Of a stretch of 64,000 nt of DNA, positions 18,629 through 28,732 are shown one piece after another; the stretch's first letter is position 1, and every line of letters begins with the position of its first letter. The stretch comes from Micromonospora lupini str. Lupac 08 (lineage in GTDB: Bacteria > Actinomycetota > Actinomycetes > Mycobacteriales > Micromonosporaceae), in the NCBI RefSeq assembly GCF_000297395.2, contig NZ_HF570108.1, positions 3,213,079 to 3,277,078 on the forward strand, in the 5' to 3' direction. Under the pieces are notes generated by a model. That model worked only from the letters and a program-made list of their open reading frames with translations. It was not told the DNA's origin and ran no database searches. A program made the position numbers and the translations under genes.

Positions 18629-18683
18629 CAGCACGACACCACAGGCGTCGAAGGCCGCGGGGCGACGACGGCGGCTTTCCCCA

Positions 18684-19811
18684 TCAGGCCACCGCCGGTG
18701 CCCGCAGGGGGAGAGTGGCGGTGACGGTGAAGCCGTGGCCGTCCGCGGCGGGACCGGCGCGCAGGGTTCCGCCGCATGCCTGGGCTCGCTCGCGCATGCC
18801 GACGATCCCGTATCCGGGCCGGCCCGCGCCGGAGGCCGGATCGCCGTGGCCGTCATCGGTGATCGACACGGTAAGCGCCTCCGCGGTGTGAGCCAGTAGG
18901 ACGCGGACCGACCCTGCCCCGGCATGCCGGACCACATTGGTCAGGGACTCCTGCACGATCCGGTAGGCGGCGACCCCGACGTCCGCGGGTGGCACCAACG
19001 GCGACGGAGAGGCAAGCCCGAACGGCGGCTCGGAGGTGACCTCGAGGACGGCGTCCAGCCCGGTGGCGCGGACGCGTGCGATGAGAGCGGTGAGGTGAGC
19101 CAGACCCGGCTGGTCGAGTGGATGGTCGACGGGCTCGCGCAGGCTGCCGACAGCGCGACGGAGTTGGACGACCGCGTCGCGGCCGGTGGCGGCGATCGTG
19201 GCGAACGTGGCGTCGGCACGGTCCGGATGGGGGCGGACCAGGAGCGGCCCCGCCTCCGCTTGAACGATCATGACACCGACCGCGTGCGTGAGGATGTCGT
19301 GCAGGTCGTGGGCGATGCGGGCGCGCTCACGCAACACGGCCGCCGCCCGCTCACCAGCGACGCGACGGTCGCGTTCGGCGAGGGCTGCGGCCTGGGCACG
19401 GCGGGCGCGGGTGCTGGTGCCCAGGGCGTACGAGAAGACGTAGGCGACCGACAGGTACCGCAGCACCTCCACGTCCGGGTGTGGATACAGCAGCGAGAAC
19501 AGCAGGCCGGCGGCGGTGAGCGTGATGCCGAGCAGGCGGACCACCAGCGAGGACCGTGCCGCGAACGTGTAGAGGCAGACGAGCGGGCCGACCGGCAGCA
19601 GCGGAGGTGCGCCGAGCGAGGCCGAGACGGTCGTGGCGACGCCCATGACGACGGCGACCGGGACCAGCGCGCGTTCCCGCCACAGCACCGGGACCGACGA
19701 CGCGACCGCGAGCGGCAGCACCCACCAGGCACGTGGCCCGCCGGCCACGGCGGGCAGCACGGTCGCGGCGACGGCGACCACGGTGACGGCGAGATTGACG
19801 TACCGCTTCAC
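18684..19811 (-). CDS. NarL-type sensor histidine kinase (HisKA_3)
   Basis: This is a membrane kinase of 375 residues: four or five membrane helices in the first 130 residues, a coiled stretch (about 135-160), HisKA_3 with RIAHDLHDILTHAVGVM (phospho-acceptor likely His171), and an ATPase domain with the N-box-like IVQESLTNVVRHA and a final GYGIVGMRERAQACGG. The GTG at 19811 was taken as start because it begins the first membrane helix (VKRYVNLAVTVV). It is co-transcribed with the regulator. It senses in or near the membrane with no sizeable external loop. Confidence 0.93.
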   Translation of the reverse strand: MKRYVNLAVTVVAVAATVLPAVAGGPRAWWVLPLAVASSVPVLWRERALVPVAVVMGVATTVSASLGAPPLLPVGPLVCLYTFAARSSLVVRLLGITLTAAGLLFSLLYPHPDVEVLRYLSVAYVFSYALGTSTRARRAQAAALAERDRRVAGERAAAVLRERARIAHDLHDILTHAVGVMIVQAEAGPLLVRPHPDRADATFATIAATGRDAVVQLRRAVGSLREPVDHPLDQPGLAHLTALIARVRATGLDAVLEVTSEPPFGLASPSPLVPPADVGVAAYRIVQESLTNVVRHAGAGSVRVLLAHTAEALTVSITDDGHGDPASGAGRPGYGIVGMRERAQACGGTLRAGPAADGHGFTVTATLPLRAPAVA

Positions 19812-19920
19812 GTCGGCAGTATCGTCCGGCCGGGCCCTTCCCCGCCTCCCTCCACAGGACCAGAAGACCTCCATCCCGTACGGCGATCCGTCCCGGCCAC
19901 CTCCGCCACACGATCGACGC

Positions 19921-21531
19921 ATGATGACGATCCTCGCCACGCTCCTGAGTGGCCTGCTCTGGCTGGGCGGCTCCGGACTGCACCCCGTTGCCGCGCTGAC
20001 CTGGCTCGCCCCGATCCCGCTGATCCTCGCCTCGGTGCGGGTACGCCAGAAGACCGCCTGCTGGGCGACCATCCTCGCCTGGTCGATCGGGCAGCTCGGC
20101 ATGGTCGGGTACTACCTCGGGACCCTGCGCCTACCGGTCCCCGCGGTCGCCGGTGTGCTCGTCCTCGGTCTCGGCCTGGCGGCCGGCACGGTCCTGCTCG
20201 CCCGCGCCCTGCTGCTGCGGGGGCGAACCGTGCGCGCCGTCCTCACCGTGCCGGCACTGTGGGTGCTGGGCGAGTACGCCGCGTCGCACCTGTTCCCGCA
20301 CGGTGCGTGGTGGAGCCTCGCCTACACGCAGGCCGACGTGCGACAGGTCATCCAGCTGACCGCCCTCACCGGCGTCTGGGGCGTCACCTACCTGCTGCTC
20401 GCCGTCCCGATCGCCCTCGCCGCCCTGCTCGCCAGCGCACGGCCAACCCACACCGGCCGGCTCGACCGCCCAGGCCCCGCCCTCGCCTGTCTGCTCGCAC
20501 TCCTGCTCGGCGCCGGGGGGTGGTCGGCCTGGTCGCTGAGTCGTACCCCGGACCCGGCCGAGCCGCTGACCGTGGGCCTTGTCGCCCTGCGGCAGCCCGA
20601 GGACGGGCTCCCGATCGACGAACCGCCCGGCCGGGACCTGCTCGCCCGGTACGGCGCGCGGGTCGCGGGCCTGACCGCCCGTGGGGCGCGGATCGTCGTG
20701 CTGCCGGAGAAGGTGTTCGCCGTGACGGACACGACGCTGCCCCTGCTCGTGGACGCGCTGCGGCAGGCCGGGGCCCAGGTCGTCGTCGGCGCGGTGCTGT
20801 GGCGGGCCGGCACGGCGAGCAACGTGGCGCTGGTGCTGGGCGCGGACGGGAGCGTCACGACGTACCAGAAACAGCATCTGATCCCGGGCCTGGAGGAGTG
20901 GCTGACGCCGGGTGACGACGAGGTGGTGGTGGACGGGCGGTTCGGCGTCGCGATCTGTAAGGACCTCGACTATCCCGGCCTGGTCCGGCGGTATCGGGCA
21001 AAGGGTGCCTCGGTGCTGCTCGTCCCCGCTCTCGACTTCACCTCCGACGGCTGGCTGCACAGCCGCATCGCCCTGGTCCGGGGCGTGGAGAACGGGCTCA
21101 CCGTGGTCCGGGCCGCCGTGTCCGGCCGACTGACGGTCAGCGACGCCGGCGGCAGGCTGTTGGGCGAGGCCACCGCCGGTGACGCGGAGGTGCTGGTCAC
21201 GGGGAGTCCGACGACGGGCTGGGGCACGGTCTACTCGCGTACGGGAGATTGGTTTCCGTTCTTGTGCCTGGGCTTGTCTGTCGTCTCCGTCGCTGGGGCG
21301 CGGCGGCGGACGGTCACGGTCCTTCGGCGGCCGCGAGCCGACGTCGGACCTTCTCCGCGTCCGGGTGCCCGAGGCCGTCGAGGAGGCTCAACGCTGTCCG
21401 CCAGCTCCGGGTCGCCCCGGCCGGATCGCCCGCGTCGACCTGCGCCTCGGCCAGGTGCCCCAGCGTGTCCGCCTCGTAGTACCGGTCCCGGAACTCCCGG
21501 TACAGCTCCGCCGCGTGCCGGTACGCGCTGA
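19921..21531 (+). CDS. Apolipoprotein N-acyltransferase-like protein with antisense-derived tail
   Basis: This is a membrane carbon-nitrogen hydrolase of 536 residues resembling Lnt, which acylates lipoprotein N-termini. About six membrane helices occupy residues 1-215. The nitrilase domain follows with Glu263 (VVLPEKVF), Lys317 (YQKQHLIPG) and Cys346 (VAICKDLDY), the expected triad. A last membrane helix lies near 440-455. The remaining tail of about 70 residues, rich in Arg, Pro and Gly, lies antisense to the SARP gene and is probably a read-on caused by loss of an earlier stop. Actinobacteria often carry several Lnt homologues; the substrate of this one is not proven. Confidence 0.85.
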   Translation: MMTILATLLSGLLWLGGSGLHPVAALTWLAPIPLILASVRVRQKTACWATILAWSIGQLGMVGYYLGTLRLPVPAVAGVLVLGLGLAAGTVLLARALLLRGRTVRAVLTVPALWVLGEYAASHLFPHGAWWSLAYTQADVRQVIQLTALTGVWGVTYLLLAVPIALAALLASARPTHTGRLDRPGPALACLLALLLGAGGWSAWSLSRTPDPAEPLTVGLVALRQPEDGLPIDEPPGRDLLARYGARVAGLTARGARIVVLPEKVFAVTDTTLPLLVDALRQAGAQVVVGAVLWRAGTASNVALVLGADGSVTTYQKQHLIPGLEEWLTPGDDEVVVDGRFGVAICKDLDYPGLVRRYRAKGASVLLVPALDFTSDGWLHSRIALVRGVENGLTVVRAAVSGRLTVSDAGGRLLGEATAGDAEVLVTGSPTTGWGTVYSRTGDWFPFLCLGLSVVSVAGARRRTVTVLRRPRADVGPSPRPGARGRRGGSTLSASSGSPRPDRPRRPAPRPGAPACPPRSTGPGTPGTAPPRAGTR

Positions 21532-24136
21532 CCGCCTCCATCGGTCGGCCGGCGCGGTGCTGGGCGTAACCGAGGGTGTCCCAGGTGGCCGCCTGGCCGT
21601 GCCGGTCGTCGAACTCGCGCAGCAGCTCCAGCCCCTGCTGGCACGCCTCGACCGCGGCGTCGTGCGCACCGAGCTGGGCGCGGTACCAACCGATCGCGTT
21701 CAACGCCATCGCCTGCCCGTACCGATGCCCGGCCGCCCGGTACAACCTGAGTGCCGCCTCGGCGTGTTCGACCACCTCGTCGCGCCGACCCTGCCGGTCG
21801 GCCATCTCGGCCAGATCCAGGCAGGTGTGCGCCTGGTTGGCCGGGTCGCCCAGCTCACGGAACAGCTCCAGCGCCCGCTGGAGCTGACCGGGTGCCTCGT
21901 CGAGGCGACCCAGCCGGGCCTGTGCCCGGGCCAGACTGCGGTGTGCGTGTGCCTGACCGGCTGAGTCTCCGCCGCGGCGCGCGGCGATCAACGCGGTGTG
22001 CTGTACCGCCAGTTGGTCGTGCCAGCCGCCCTGTCGATCCAGGAAACTGGTCAGACTCCAGGCCAGTTGCCAGGCGTGCCGGTCAAACCCGCTGGCGGCG
22101 CACCGCTCGACGAGCGCGATGAGGACCTCCCGCTCCCGGGAGAACCACGCCGCTGCCGCGTCGTGGTCGCCGGCCTTCTCCGGTCGGACTCCGGCGACGG
22201 CGGGCGGCAGCGCGATGGGGTCCCAGTGCGGATGCAGCAGCACGGCCGCACCGTGCGCGCTGTGCAGGTAGTGGTCGAAGAGCCGGTGCCGCGCCTCGGC
22301 CCGGTCGCCGGTCGGGTCCTGCTCACCGGACAGCTCGGCGGCGAAGGCCCGCAGCAGGTCGTGCATCCCGTACCGGTCCGGGCCGCGTTCGAGCATCAGG
22401 TGCGCGTCGGTGAGTTCGGTGAACGCCGTTCGGACGTGGCGGCGGTCGACGCCGGCGAGACTGGCTGCGGCCGCCGTGCTGAGCGTCACGTCCGTGCTGC
22501 CGCCGACCAGCCGGAAGAGCCGGGCCGTCGGCCCGGCCAGCAGGCGGTACGACCACGACAGCGCGGTCCGTACGCTGCTCGCGTGGTCGCCCGCGTCCAG
22601 CCCGTCCAACCCGCCGTCGGTGCGTAACTGCGCGCCCAGCTCGGCCAGGGAGAGCTGAGGCCGGACCACCGCCCGGGCCGCCACCACGACCAGGGCCAGC
22701 GGCAACCGGTCGCAGAGCCCGACCAAATCGCCGACGGCGTCCCGTTCCGCCTCGGCCCGCGCCCCGATCCGTGCGTGCAGCAACGCCTCCGCGTCCGCGG
22801 CGGTGAGCAGGTCCAGCACCAGCGGCTCCGCTCCATCGGTGGCGACCAGACCGGTCAGGCGATCGCGGCTGGTCACCAGCACCAGACAGCGGGCGGAGCC
22901 GGGTAGCAGCGGCCGGACCTGAGCGGCGTCAAGGGCGTTGTCCAGCAGTACCAGCATCCGCCGGCCGGCCAGGAGACTGCGGTACAGCGCGGTCTGCTCC
23001 TGCGGGTCGACCGGCAGCTCCCGGGGCGACACCCCGAGCGCCGCGAGGAAGCCGCGTACGACCTGCTCCGCGCTGCGCACCACGCCGCTGTGGCTGTAGC
23101 CCTCCAGGTTGGCGTAGAGCTGCCCATCGGGGAAATGGCCTACCACCTGGTGCGCCCAGTGCACGGCCAGCGCGGTCTTGCCCACCCCGGCCAACCCGGA
23201 CAACACCGCCACCGGTACCGCCCCGGGATGCGCGTCGGCCGTCGCCCGCAGCGCGTCCAGTTGGGCCAGCTCGACCCTCCGTCCGGCGAACCCCCGGACG
23301 TCCGACGGCAACTGTGCCGGCACCGGGTGGGTCAGGGCCGGCCGGGTGACGGGGCCGGCCGTGGTGTGCGTCGAGGTGGGTGCCGTGCCGGGCGTCGGTG
23401 CGGTGATCTCACCGCGCAGAATGGCCTGGTGCAAGAGGCGAAGCTCGGCGCTCGGGTCCGCGCCCAGTGCGTCGGCCAGCTGCTCCCGTAGCCGGGCGTA
23501 GTACGCCAACGCCTGTGCGCTGCGGCCGGCGGCGGCCAGTGCGCGCAGCAACGCGGCGGCGACCGGCTCGTCCAGCGGGTGCTCGTCGGCGAGCCGGGTC
23601 AACGGGTCGATCACAGCCTCCGGCTCACCGCTGCGCAGCAGGCCACGGGCCCACTGCAGGACGGTCTCGGTGTGCCGGCGGTGCCAGTCCTGCCGGACCC
23701 GGGCCGCCCACTCGCCGGGCAGCCCGGCCAGTGGCTCGCCACGCCACAGCTCCAGCGCCCTGCGCAGCAGCTCCACCCGCTCAGGGTCGTCGTCGGCCAG
23801 CCCGTCGGCCCGGTGCCGCAGCGCGTCGAAGTGCGCGCGGTCCACTGTCTCCGGTGGCAGGTCCAACAGGTATCCGCCGGACCGTCGCGCCAGCGCGTCC
23901 GGTGCGCCCGCGTCGGCCAGCACACGGCGGAGCCGGGCGAGGTAGACATGCAGGTTGTGACGAACCCTGGGCGGCGACGCCTCGCCCCAGACCCGGTCCA
24001 CCAGAGTCTCCAGGTGGACCGGTCGGCCCACGTCGACCGCCAGCGCCGCCAGCACGGCGCGCTGGCGGGCCGCTCCGGCATCGACCGGATGGCCATCCGC
24101 CCAGACCTCGACCGGCCCGAGGACCCGAATCTCCAT
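21314..24136 (-). CDS. SARP-family regulator with BTAD, NB-ARC and TPR domains (AfsR-like)
   Basis: This is a transcriptional regulator of 940 residues. It has an OmpR-like winged helix (about 1-95, with MEIRVLGPVEVW), a bacterial transcriptional activation domain (about 98-245), a linker, an NB-ARC ATPase with a complete P-loop GLAGVGKT (314-321) and a Walker-B-like LVLLDNAL, then TPR repeats to the C-terminus. This is the AfsR/SARP architecture that activates secondary metabolism or development. The start is ATG 24136. No biosynthetic cluster lies in the window, so it is probably a pleiotropic or remote regulator. Its last 218 bases overlap the Lnt-like gene antisense. Confidence 0.94.
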   Translation of the reverse strand: MEIRVLGPVEVWADGHPVDAGAARQRAVLAALAVDVGRPVHLETLVDRVWGEASPPRVRHNLHVYLARLRRVLADAGAPDALARRSGGYLLDLPPETVDRAHFDALRHRADGLADDDPERVELLRRALELWRGEPLAGLPGEWAARVRQDWHRRHTETVLQWARGLLRSGEPEAVIDPLTRLADEHPLDEPVAAALLRALAAAGRSAQALAYYARLREQLADALGADPSAELRLLHQAILRGEITAPTPGTAPTSTHTTAGPVTRPALTHPVPAQLPSDVRGFAGRRVELAQLDALRATADAHPGAVPVAVLSGLAGVGKTALAVHWAHQVVGHFPDGQLYANLEGYSHSGVVRSAEQVVRGFLAALGVSPRELPVDPQEQTALYRSLLAGRRMLVLLDNALDAAQVRPLLPGSARCLVLVTSRDRLTGLVATDGAEPLVLDLLTAADAEALLHARIGARAEAERDAVGDLVGLCDRLPLALVVVAARAVVRPQLSLAELGAQLRTDGGLDGLDAGDHASSVRTALSWSYRLLAGPTARLFRLVGGSTDVTLSTAAAASLAGVDRRHVRTAFTELTDAHLMLERGPDRYGMHDLLRAFAAELSGEQDPTGDRAEARHRLFDHYLHSAHGAAVLLHPHWDPIALPPAVAGVRPEKAGDHDAAAAWFSREREVLIALVERCAASGFDRHAWQLAWSLTSFLDRQGGWHDQLAVQHTALIAARRGGDSAGQAHAHRSLARAQARLGRLDEAPGQLQRALELFRELGDPANQAHTCLDLAEMADRQGRRDEVVEHAEAALRLYRAAGHRYGQAMALNAIGWYRAQLGAHDAAVEACQQGLELLREFDDRHGQAATWDTLGYAQHRAGRPMEAVSAYRHAAELYREFRDRYYEADTLGHLAEAQVDAGDPAGATRSWRTALSLLDGLGHPDAEKVRRRLAAAEGP

Positions 24137-24318
24137 GAACCGCCACTCGCTGTGCCGCCGGTCGCCCATCCGGCACCGGGACAGCTGGATTGAGGTTCTG
24201 GCAGGAATCTGTCGACCTTCCGCGCCGATCATCGTTGGCACAGCGGCATCGATCAATGCGATGTCGGCAACTCGACTCACGGCCTGTTCCGGTCGTGACG
24301 ACACCGGAGGTCACCATC

Positions 24319-24720
24319 GTGCGAAATGCTCTGCGAAGGTTCACGTCCGCCCTGCTCGGCGTGATCGCCGTGGGCGCCGCGATCGGCGTCGCCCCGAGCC
24401 CGGCCCAGGCCAACTACGCCTGCCCGTCGGGTCTGCTCTGCCTGTACGCCGGCACCAACTTCAGCGGCGACATCTTCCTGCTCGACGGGCCGTACAACGG
24501 ATGCAACGACGTTCCGCTGCCCTCGTACTTCCGCAACAAGACCCAGTCGATCATCAACAACCGGCCGTCCGGCACCGTCTCCACCTTCTGGGACAACGTC
24601 AACGCCACGGGCCTGCTCGGCTACCAGCACGCCTACGGCTACCGGGCGAACCTGGCGTACGACTCGGCTGCCATCGGGGGGAACTGGAACCAGCGGATCG
24701 AGGCGGTCCGGGTCTGCTGA
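24319..24720 (+). CDS. Secreted peptidase inhibitor I36-family protein
   Basis: This is a 133-residue exported protein. The signal peptide ends PAQA (residue 31). The mature domain begins YACPSGLLCLYAGTNFSGD, the I36/beta-gamma-crystallin-like pattern found in the Streptomyces metalloproteinase inhibitor, and it has a second crystallin-like half (SFF-type replaced by FWDNVNATG). Four cysteines would form two disulfides. The GTG at 24319 follows GGAGG eight bases upstream. It is divergent from SARP and convergent with the peptidoglycan-binding protein. Protease inhibition is the family's known role; the target is unknown. Confidence 0.85.
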   Translation: MRNALRRFTSALLGVIAVGAAIGVAPSPAQANYACPSGLLCLYAGTNFSGDIFLLDGPYNGCNDVPLPSYFRNKTQSIINNRPSGTVSTFWDNVNATGLLGYQHAYGYRANLAYDSAAIGGNWNQRIEAVRVC

Positions 24721-24750
24721 TCCGGGGGCCCGAACCGGGCCGGGGGGCAC

Positions 24751-24796
24751 GACGGTGCCGGCCGGAATCCAACGGGGGATTCCGACCGGCGCCGTC
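24751..24796. terminator. Long hairpin between convergent secreted-protein genes
   Basis: Arms of 20 bases (24751-24770 and 24777-24796) pair with one G-T and one mismatch around a short loop. It lies between two convergent stop codons and suits bidirectional termination. Confidence 0.8.
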
Positions 24797-24803
24797 GCGC
24801 GGG

Positions 24804-25292
24804 TCAGCCCGGGTAGTAGCACTGGTTCGGGATGACCGGACCGCCGTTGACCCCGAAGATCGCGAAGCCCATCCACGCCCGGGTCTGCGGGCCGTACTCG
24901 CCGTCCTCGGCGATGTTCGCCCACTCCCAGGTCTCGTTGATCGTATGTTGCGCGACCCGGACGGCGTTGCGCGTGTTGGTGCCGTACTCGCCGTCGGGAC
25001 GCAGGGACTGGGAGTAGCAGTTGTTCAGTGCCTCCTGCAACACCTTGACCGCGCTGTTGGAGTTGCCGTACTTCAGGTAGCAGGTCTTGTTGCGGTCCTG
25101 CCAGCCGACGGTGGGCACGTGCATCTCGGCGCCACCCGGGTAGCCGCCGACGTTGTAGTAGGTGAGGCTGGTGCAGGTGGTGGCCGCCTGCGCGGCGGTC
25201 GGCGCGAGCCCGACGAGTCCGGCGCTGACGAGGACGGTCGCGAGGGTGGCGGCGGCGCTGCGGCGGCCGATGCGGCTCTGGTGGATCGGCAT
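24804..25292 (-). CDS. Secreted peptidoglycan-binding-domain protein
   Basis: This is a 162-residue exported protein. The signal peptide ends TAAQA (residue 36). The mature part contains a peptidoglycan-binding-1-like domain (about 65-150) with VKVLQEALN, DGEYGTNTRNAVRVAQ and DGEYGPQTRAWMGF. The two DGEYG motifs mark two half-repeats. Five cysteines suggest disulfides. No catalytic domain is present, so it probably only binds the wall. The ATG at 25292 has an ideal GGAGGAG site. It is divergent from rpf, with a 453-base region between. Confidence 0.85.
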   Translation of the reverse strand: MPIHQSRIGRRSAAATLATVLVSAGLVGLAPTAAQAATTCTSLTYYNVGGYPGGAEMHVPTVGWQDRNKTCYLKYGNSNSAVKVLQEALNNCYSQSLRPDGEYGTNTRNAVRVAQHTINETWEWANIAEDGEYGPQTRAWMGFAIFGVNGGPVIPNQCYYPG

Positions 25293-25579
25293 GCTCTCCT
25301 CCTGGGATGGGCTGCCGGGTTGACCCGGCATGCACTGGAGCATCGCGAACGCCGATCTATGGAATCCTGCCGGAATGTCAATCGCGCCCCGCAGCGCCCG
25401 GTCGGCGGCATCCCGGCCTGATCGGAAACGGTCCATCGTGGTCGCTGCACAGTCGAGGACCGTCCGCAACCGCTGAGCGGGCCGCCTCGCGTGCCCCGGT
25501 GAACAACTTCACAAGGGTTGGGCGACCGTCACCGACCGTGCCTACCGTCGGTCGAGTCCACCACCGTGGACGCCACGAC
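25293..25579. other. Non-coding region between the PG-binding gene and the rpf riboswitch
   Basis: About 290 bases with no supported gene. It should hold the promoter of the minus-strand secreted protein and that of the riboswitch-rpf transcript. A run of ACCGTC half-sites lies at about 25525-25556, but no unambiguous -10/-35 pair could be assigned. Confidence 0.5.
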
Positions 25580-26423
<844 letters not shown>

Positions 26424-26434
26424 CGTACGACACT

Positions 26435-26468
26435 CGAACGCTCGGCCGGGTCACCGGCCGAGCGTTCG
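26435..26468. terminator. Terminator between rpf and the convergent small gene
   Basis: A perfect 15-bp stem (CGAACGCTCGGCCGG and complement) closes a GTCA loop, 11 bases after the rpf stop. Confidence 0.88.
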
Positions 26469-26509
26469 GTCGTTCGACGGCGCCGGTAGGGGCGCGAATG
26501 ACGGCGCGG

Positions 26510-26872
26510 TCACGCCGCGGCGGACGCCCTCGAACCTCGGCGCGACATCACCGCGGTGGCGTCGCGGTCCCAGCGGGGGGCCGGTGCGGCCGCCTCGCCG
26601 GGCCAGCCCGTGCCGGCATCTTCGCCGTCACCGTCGACGGTCATCTCGACCGAGTCGGGCGTCCTGCGGGCCAGCCGCAGCGACTGCTCGGCAACCGCGC
26701 GGGCCGAGCACGGCCAGGACTGGCCGGCGCACTGCAGGTTGCGGCAGTGACCCTCGTCGTCGGGCTCGTGGGCACTCAGCACGTCGACCGCCAGCTGCCA
26801 GAGCAGGGGGTCGGTCACGTCGTCCGGGCGTTCGGCGTGCCGGCTCGGTCGGTTGCTGGTGTCGTCGGACAT
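26510..26872 (-). CDS. Hypothetical protein with a Cys cluster
   Basis: I do not recognise the family. The 120-residue product is hydrophilic and has three cysteines in a short stretch (Cys43, Cys48, Cys55 in GHCRNLQCAGQSWPC), which could bind a metal with a histidine, then a helix (SARAVAEQSLRLA) and an Ala/Arg-rich disordered tail. The pattern is reminiscent of small zinc-binding actinobacterial proteins. It lies downstream of a 115-base gap after dinB on the same strand and is convergent with rpf. Confidence 0.6.
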   Translation of the reverse strand: MSDDTSNRPSRHAERPDDVTDPLLWQLAVDVLSAHEPDDEGHCRNLQCAGQSWPCSARAVAEQSLRLARRTPDSVEMTVDGDGEDAGTGWPGEAAAPAPRWDRDATAVMSRRGSRASAAA

Positions 26873-26987
26873 GGTGGGCCCCCCTCGTCAGGCTGTACCC
26901 CTCAAGGGTCACCCGTCAGCCGCCGGCTAAACCGCCGACCTGCTGTGATGTGTCTCCGGTCGCAGCTCAAGCGGCCCCACAACGCCC

Positions 26988-28181
26988 TCAGTCCGGCAAT
27001 AGCGGCATCTCGACGCCCGGATCCCGGCCGAGGAGCACCGCCCGGGTGAGCGCCGCCGAGCCGAACCGGTCGCGCACCGCGTCCACCGCGGCGTCCAGGT
27101 CGGCCCCGGTGTCGGCGTCGAACGGCAGTTCCGGCTGCACCGGGTTGTCGTCGAGGTTGCCCACCGAGACGCCGATCAGGGTGACGCCCCGCCGGTCGAT
27201 CTCCGGCAGCGCGGCCCGCAGCAGCGCCCGCGCGGCGGCCAGCAGCGGCGTGGTGTCCGCGGTCGCCTTGCGGACGGTGTGCGAGCGGGTTGCCCGGGTG
27301 TAGTCGCCGAAGCGCAACCGCAGCACCACCGTGCGCCCGGACCGCCCGGCCGAGCGCATCCGTCGGGTGACCCGGTCGACCAGGCCGGCCAGGATGGCGT
27401 CCAGCTCCGCCGGCGCGTGCGGCGTACGACTCAACGCGTGCTGCGCGCCCATCGAGCCCCGGCGGCGGCCCACCTGCACCGACCGGGGGTCGCGGTTGTG
27501 GGCCAGGGCGTGCAGGTGCCGGCCGGCGCCCGCCCCGAGCAGGGACACCAGCGCGGCCTCGCCGAGCCGGGCCACCTCCCCGACGGTACGGATCCGGCGC
27601 TCCCGCAGCTTCGCCGCGGTGACCGGGCCGACGCCCCAGAGCCGTTCCACAGGCAGCGGGTGCAGGAACGCCACCTCGGCGTCGGGGGCGACGACCAGCA
27701 GCCCGTCCGGCTTCGCCACCCCGCTGGCCACCTTCGCCAGGAACTTCGTCCGGGCCACGCCCACCGTGATCGGCAGGCGGACCCGGTCGCGGACCTCCCG
27801 GCGCAGCCTTTCGGCGATCTCGGCCGGCGCGCCGACCAGCCGTCGCAGGCCGCCCACGTCGAGGAACGCCTCGTCGATGGAGAGCCCCTCGACAAGCGGG
27901 GTGGTCTGCCGGAAGATCTCGAATACCGCCCGGCTGGCCTGCGTGTACGCCGCCATCCGGGGCGGCACCACTATCGCGTCCGGGCACAGCCGGCGCGCCT
28001 GCTGGCCGCCCATCGCGCTGCGCACGCCCCGCGCCTTCGCCTCGTAGCTGGCGGCGAGCACCACGCCACCGCCGACGATCACCGGCCGCCCCCGCAGGCG
28101 CGGGTCGTCGCGCTGCTCGACCGACGCGTAGAAGGCGTCCAGGTCGGCGTGCAGGATGTGGGCGCCGGTCGACACGAACAC
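26988..28181 (-). CDS. dinB: DNA polymerase IV (Y-family translesion polymerase)
   Basis: This is a Y-family polymerase of 397 residues, used in error-prone lesion bypass. Catalytic acids are present in HADLDAFYASVE (Asp13) and SIDEAFLDV (Asp103-Glu104). The palm/finger motif YEAKARGVRSAMGG, the thumb helix-hairpin-helix (LWGVGPVTAAKLRERRI) and the little-finger domain (about 240-360) follow. The C-terminus lacks an obvious beta-clamp peptide of the QxxLxLF type, although QPELPFD near residue 355 could serve. The start is GTG 28181 or the in-frame GTG two codons later. No SOS box was found upstream. Confidence 0.95.
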   Translation of the reverse strand: MFVSTGAHILHADLDAFYASVEQRDDPRLRGRPVIVGGGVVLAASYEAKARGVRSAMGGQQARRLCPDAIVVPPRMAAYTQASRAVFEIFRQTTPLVEGLSIDEAFLDVGGLRRLVGAPAEIAERLRREVRDRVRLPITVGVARTKFLAKVASGVAKPDGLLVVAPDAEVAFLHPLPVERLWGVGPVTAAKLRERRIRTVGEVARLGEAALVSLLGAGAGRHLHALAHNRDPRSVQVGRRRGSMGAQHALSRTPHAPAELDAILAGLVDRVTRRMRSAGRSGRTVVLRLRFGDYTRATRSHTVRKATADTTPLLAAARALLRAALPEIDRRGVTLIGVSVGNLDDNPVQPELPFDADTGADLDAAVDAVRDRFGSAALTRAVLLGRDPGVEMPLLPD

Positions 28182-28232
28182 ATGTTCGCACGGCGCCCGG
28201 TCATCGCGGCAGTGAGCTGGGCGAACATCCAG

Positions 28233-28670
28233 TCAGTCGAGGCAGAACTCGTTGCCCTCGGGGTCGGCCAGCACGAGGTGGCCGGCGCCGAGCGGGGGAG
28301 CGGGCTCGTGCCGTGCGAGGCGGGTGGCGCCGAGGGCGACGAGCCGTTCGGCCTCCGCCTCCAGGGCCGCCATCCGGTCGTCACCGGTGAGCCCGGGGGC
28401 GGCCCGCACGTCCAGGTGTACGCGATTCTTGGCCTGCTTGCCCTCCGGTACGCGCTGGAAGAACAGGCGCGGCCCCGCGCCCTTGGGATCGACCACCGCC
28501 GACGCGTCGTTGCGGCGCTCCGGCGGTACGCCCATCGCGTCCAGCGCGGCGTCCCACGAGTCGAAGTCCCCCGGTGGACCCTGCAACTCGTAGCCGAGGA
28601 CGTCGGCCCAGAACGCCGCCAGGCTGGCCGGGTCGGCGGCGTCGAACGTTACCTGCACCTCGCGGGCCAT
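28233..28670 (-). CDS. VOC-family protein (glyoxalase/bleomycin-resistance fold)
   Basis: This is a 145-residue protein with two VOC half-domains. It starts REVQVTFDAADPASLAAFWADVLGY and ends LVLADPEGNEFCLD, typical of the actinobacterial subgroup often annotated as glyoxalase-like. The start at 28670 has a GAGGGAGC site. It is divergent from the WYL regulator across 94 bases that contain a dyad, so it may be a WYL target. No substrate can be inferred. Confidence 0.88.
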   Translation of the reverse strand: MAREVQVTFDAADPASLAAFWADVLGYELQGPPGDFDSWDAALDAMGVPPERRNDASAVVDPKGAGPRLFFQRVPEGKQAKNRVHLDVRAAPGLTGDDRMAALEAEAERLVALGATRLARHEPAPPLGAGHLVLADPEGNEFCLD

Positions 28671-28732
28671 GACAGCTCCCTCGTCTCCGGTCTGGTGGGT
28701 CATGCTGCCACCCTCTCGTGGCTGGCGGACAG

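Noticed and set aside
21314..24136. The SARP gene as marker of an antibiotic cluster in this window
   Set aside because: No polyketide synthase, NRPS, terpene synthase or tailoring cluster surrounds it; the flanking genes are unrelated single genes.
26988..28181. An SOS (LexA) box ahead of dinB
   Set aside because: I saw no CGAACRNRYGTTYC-like sequence in the gap before its start, so SOS control is not claimed.
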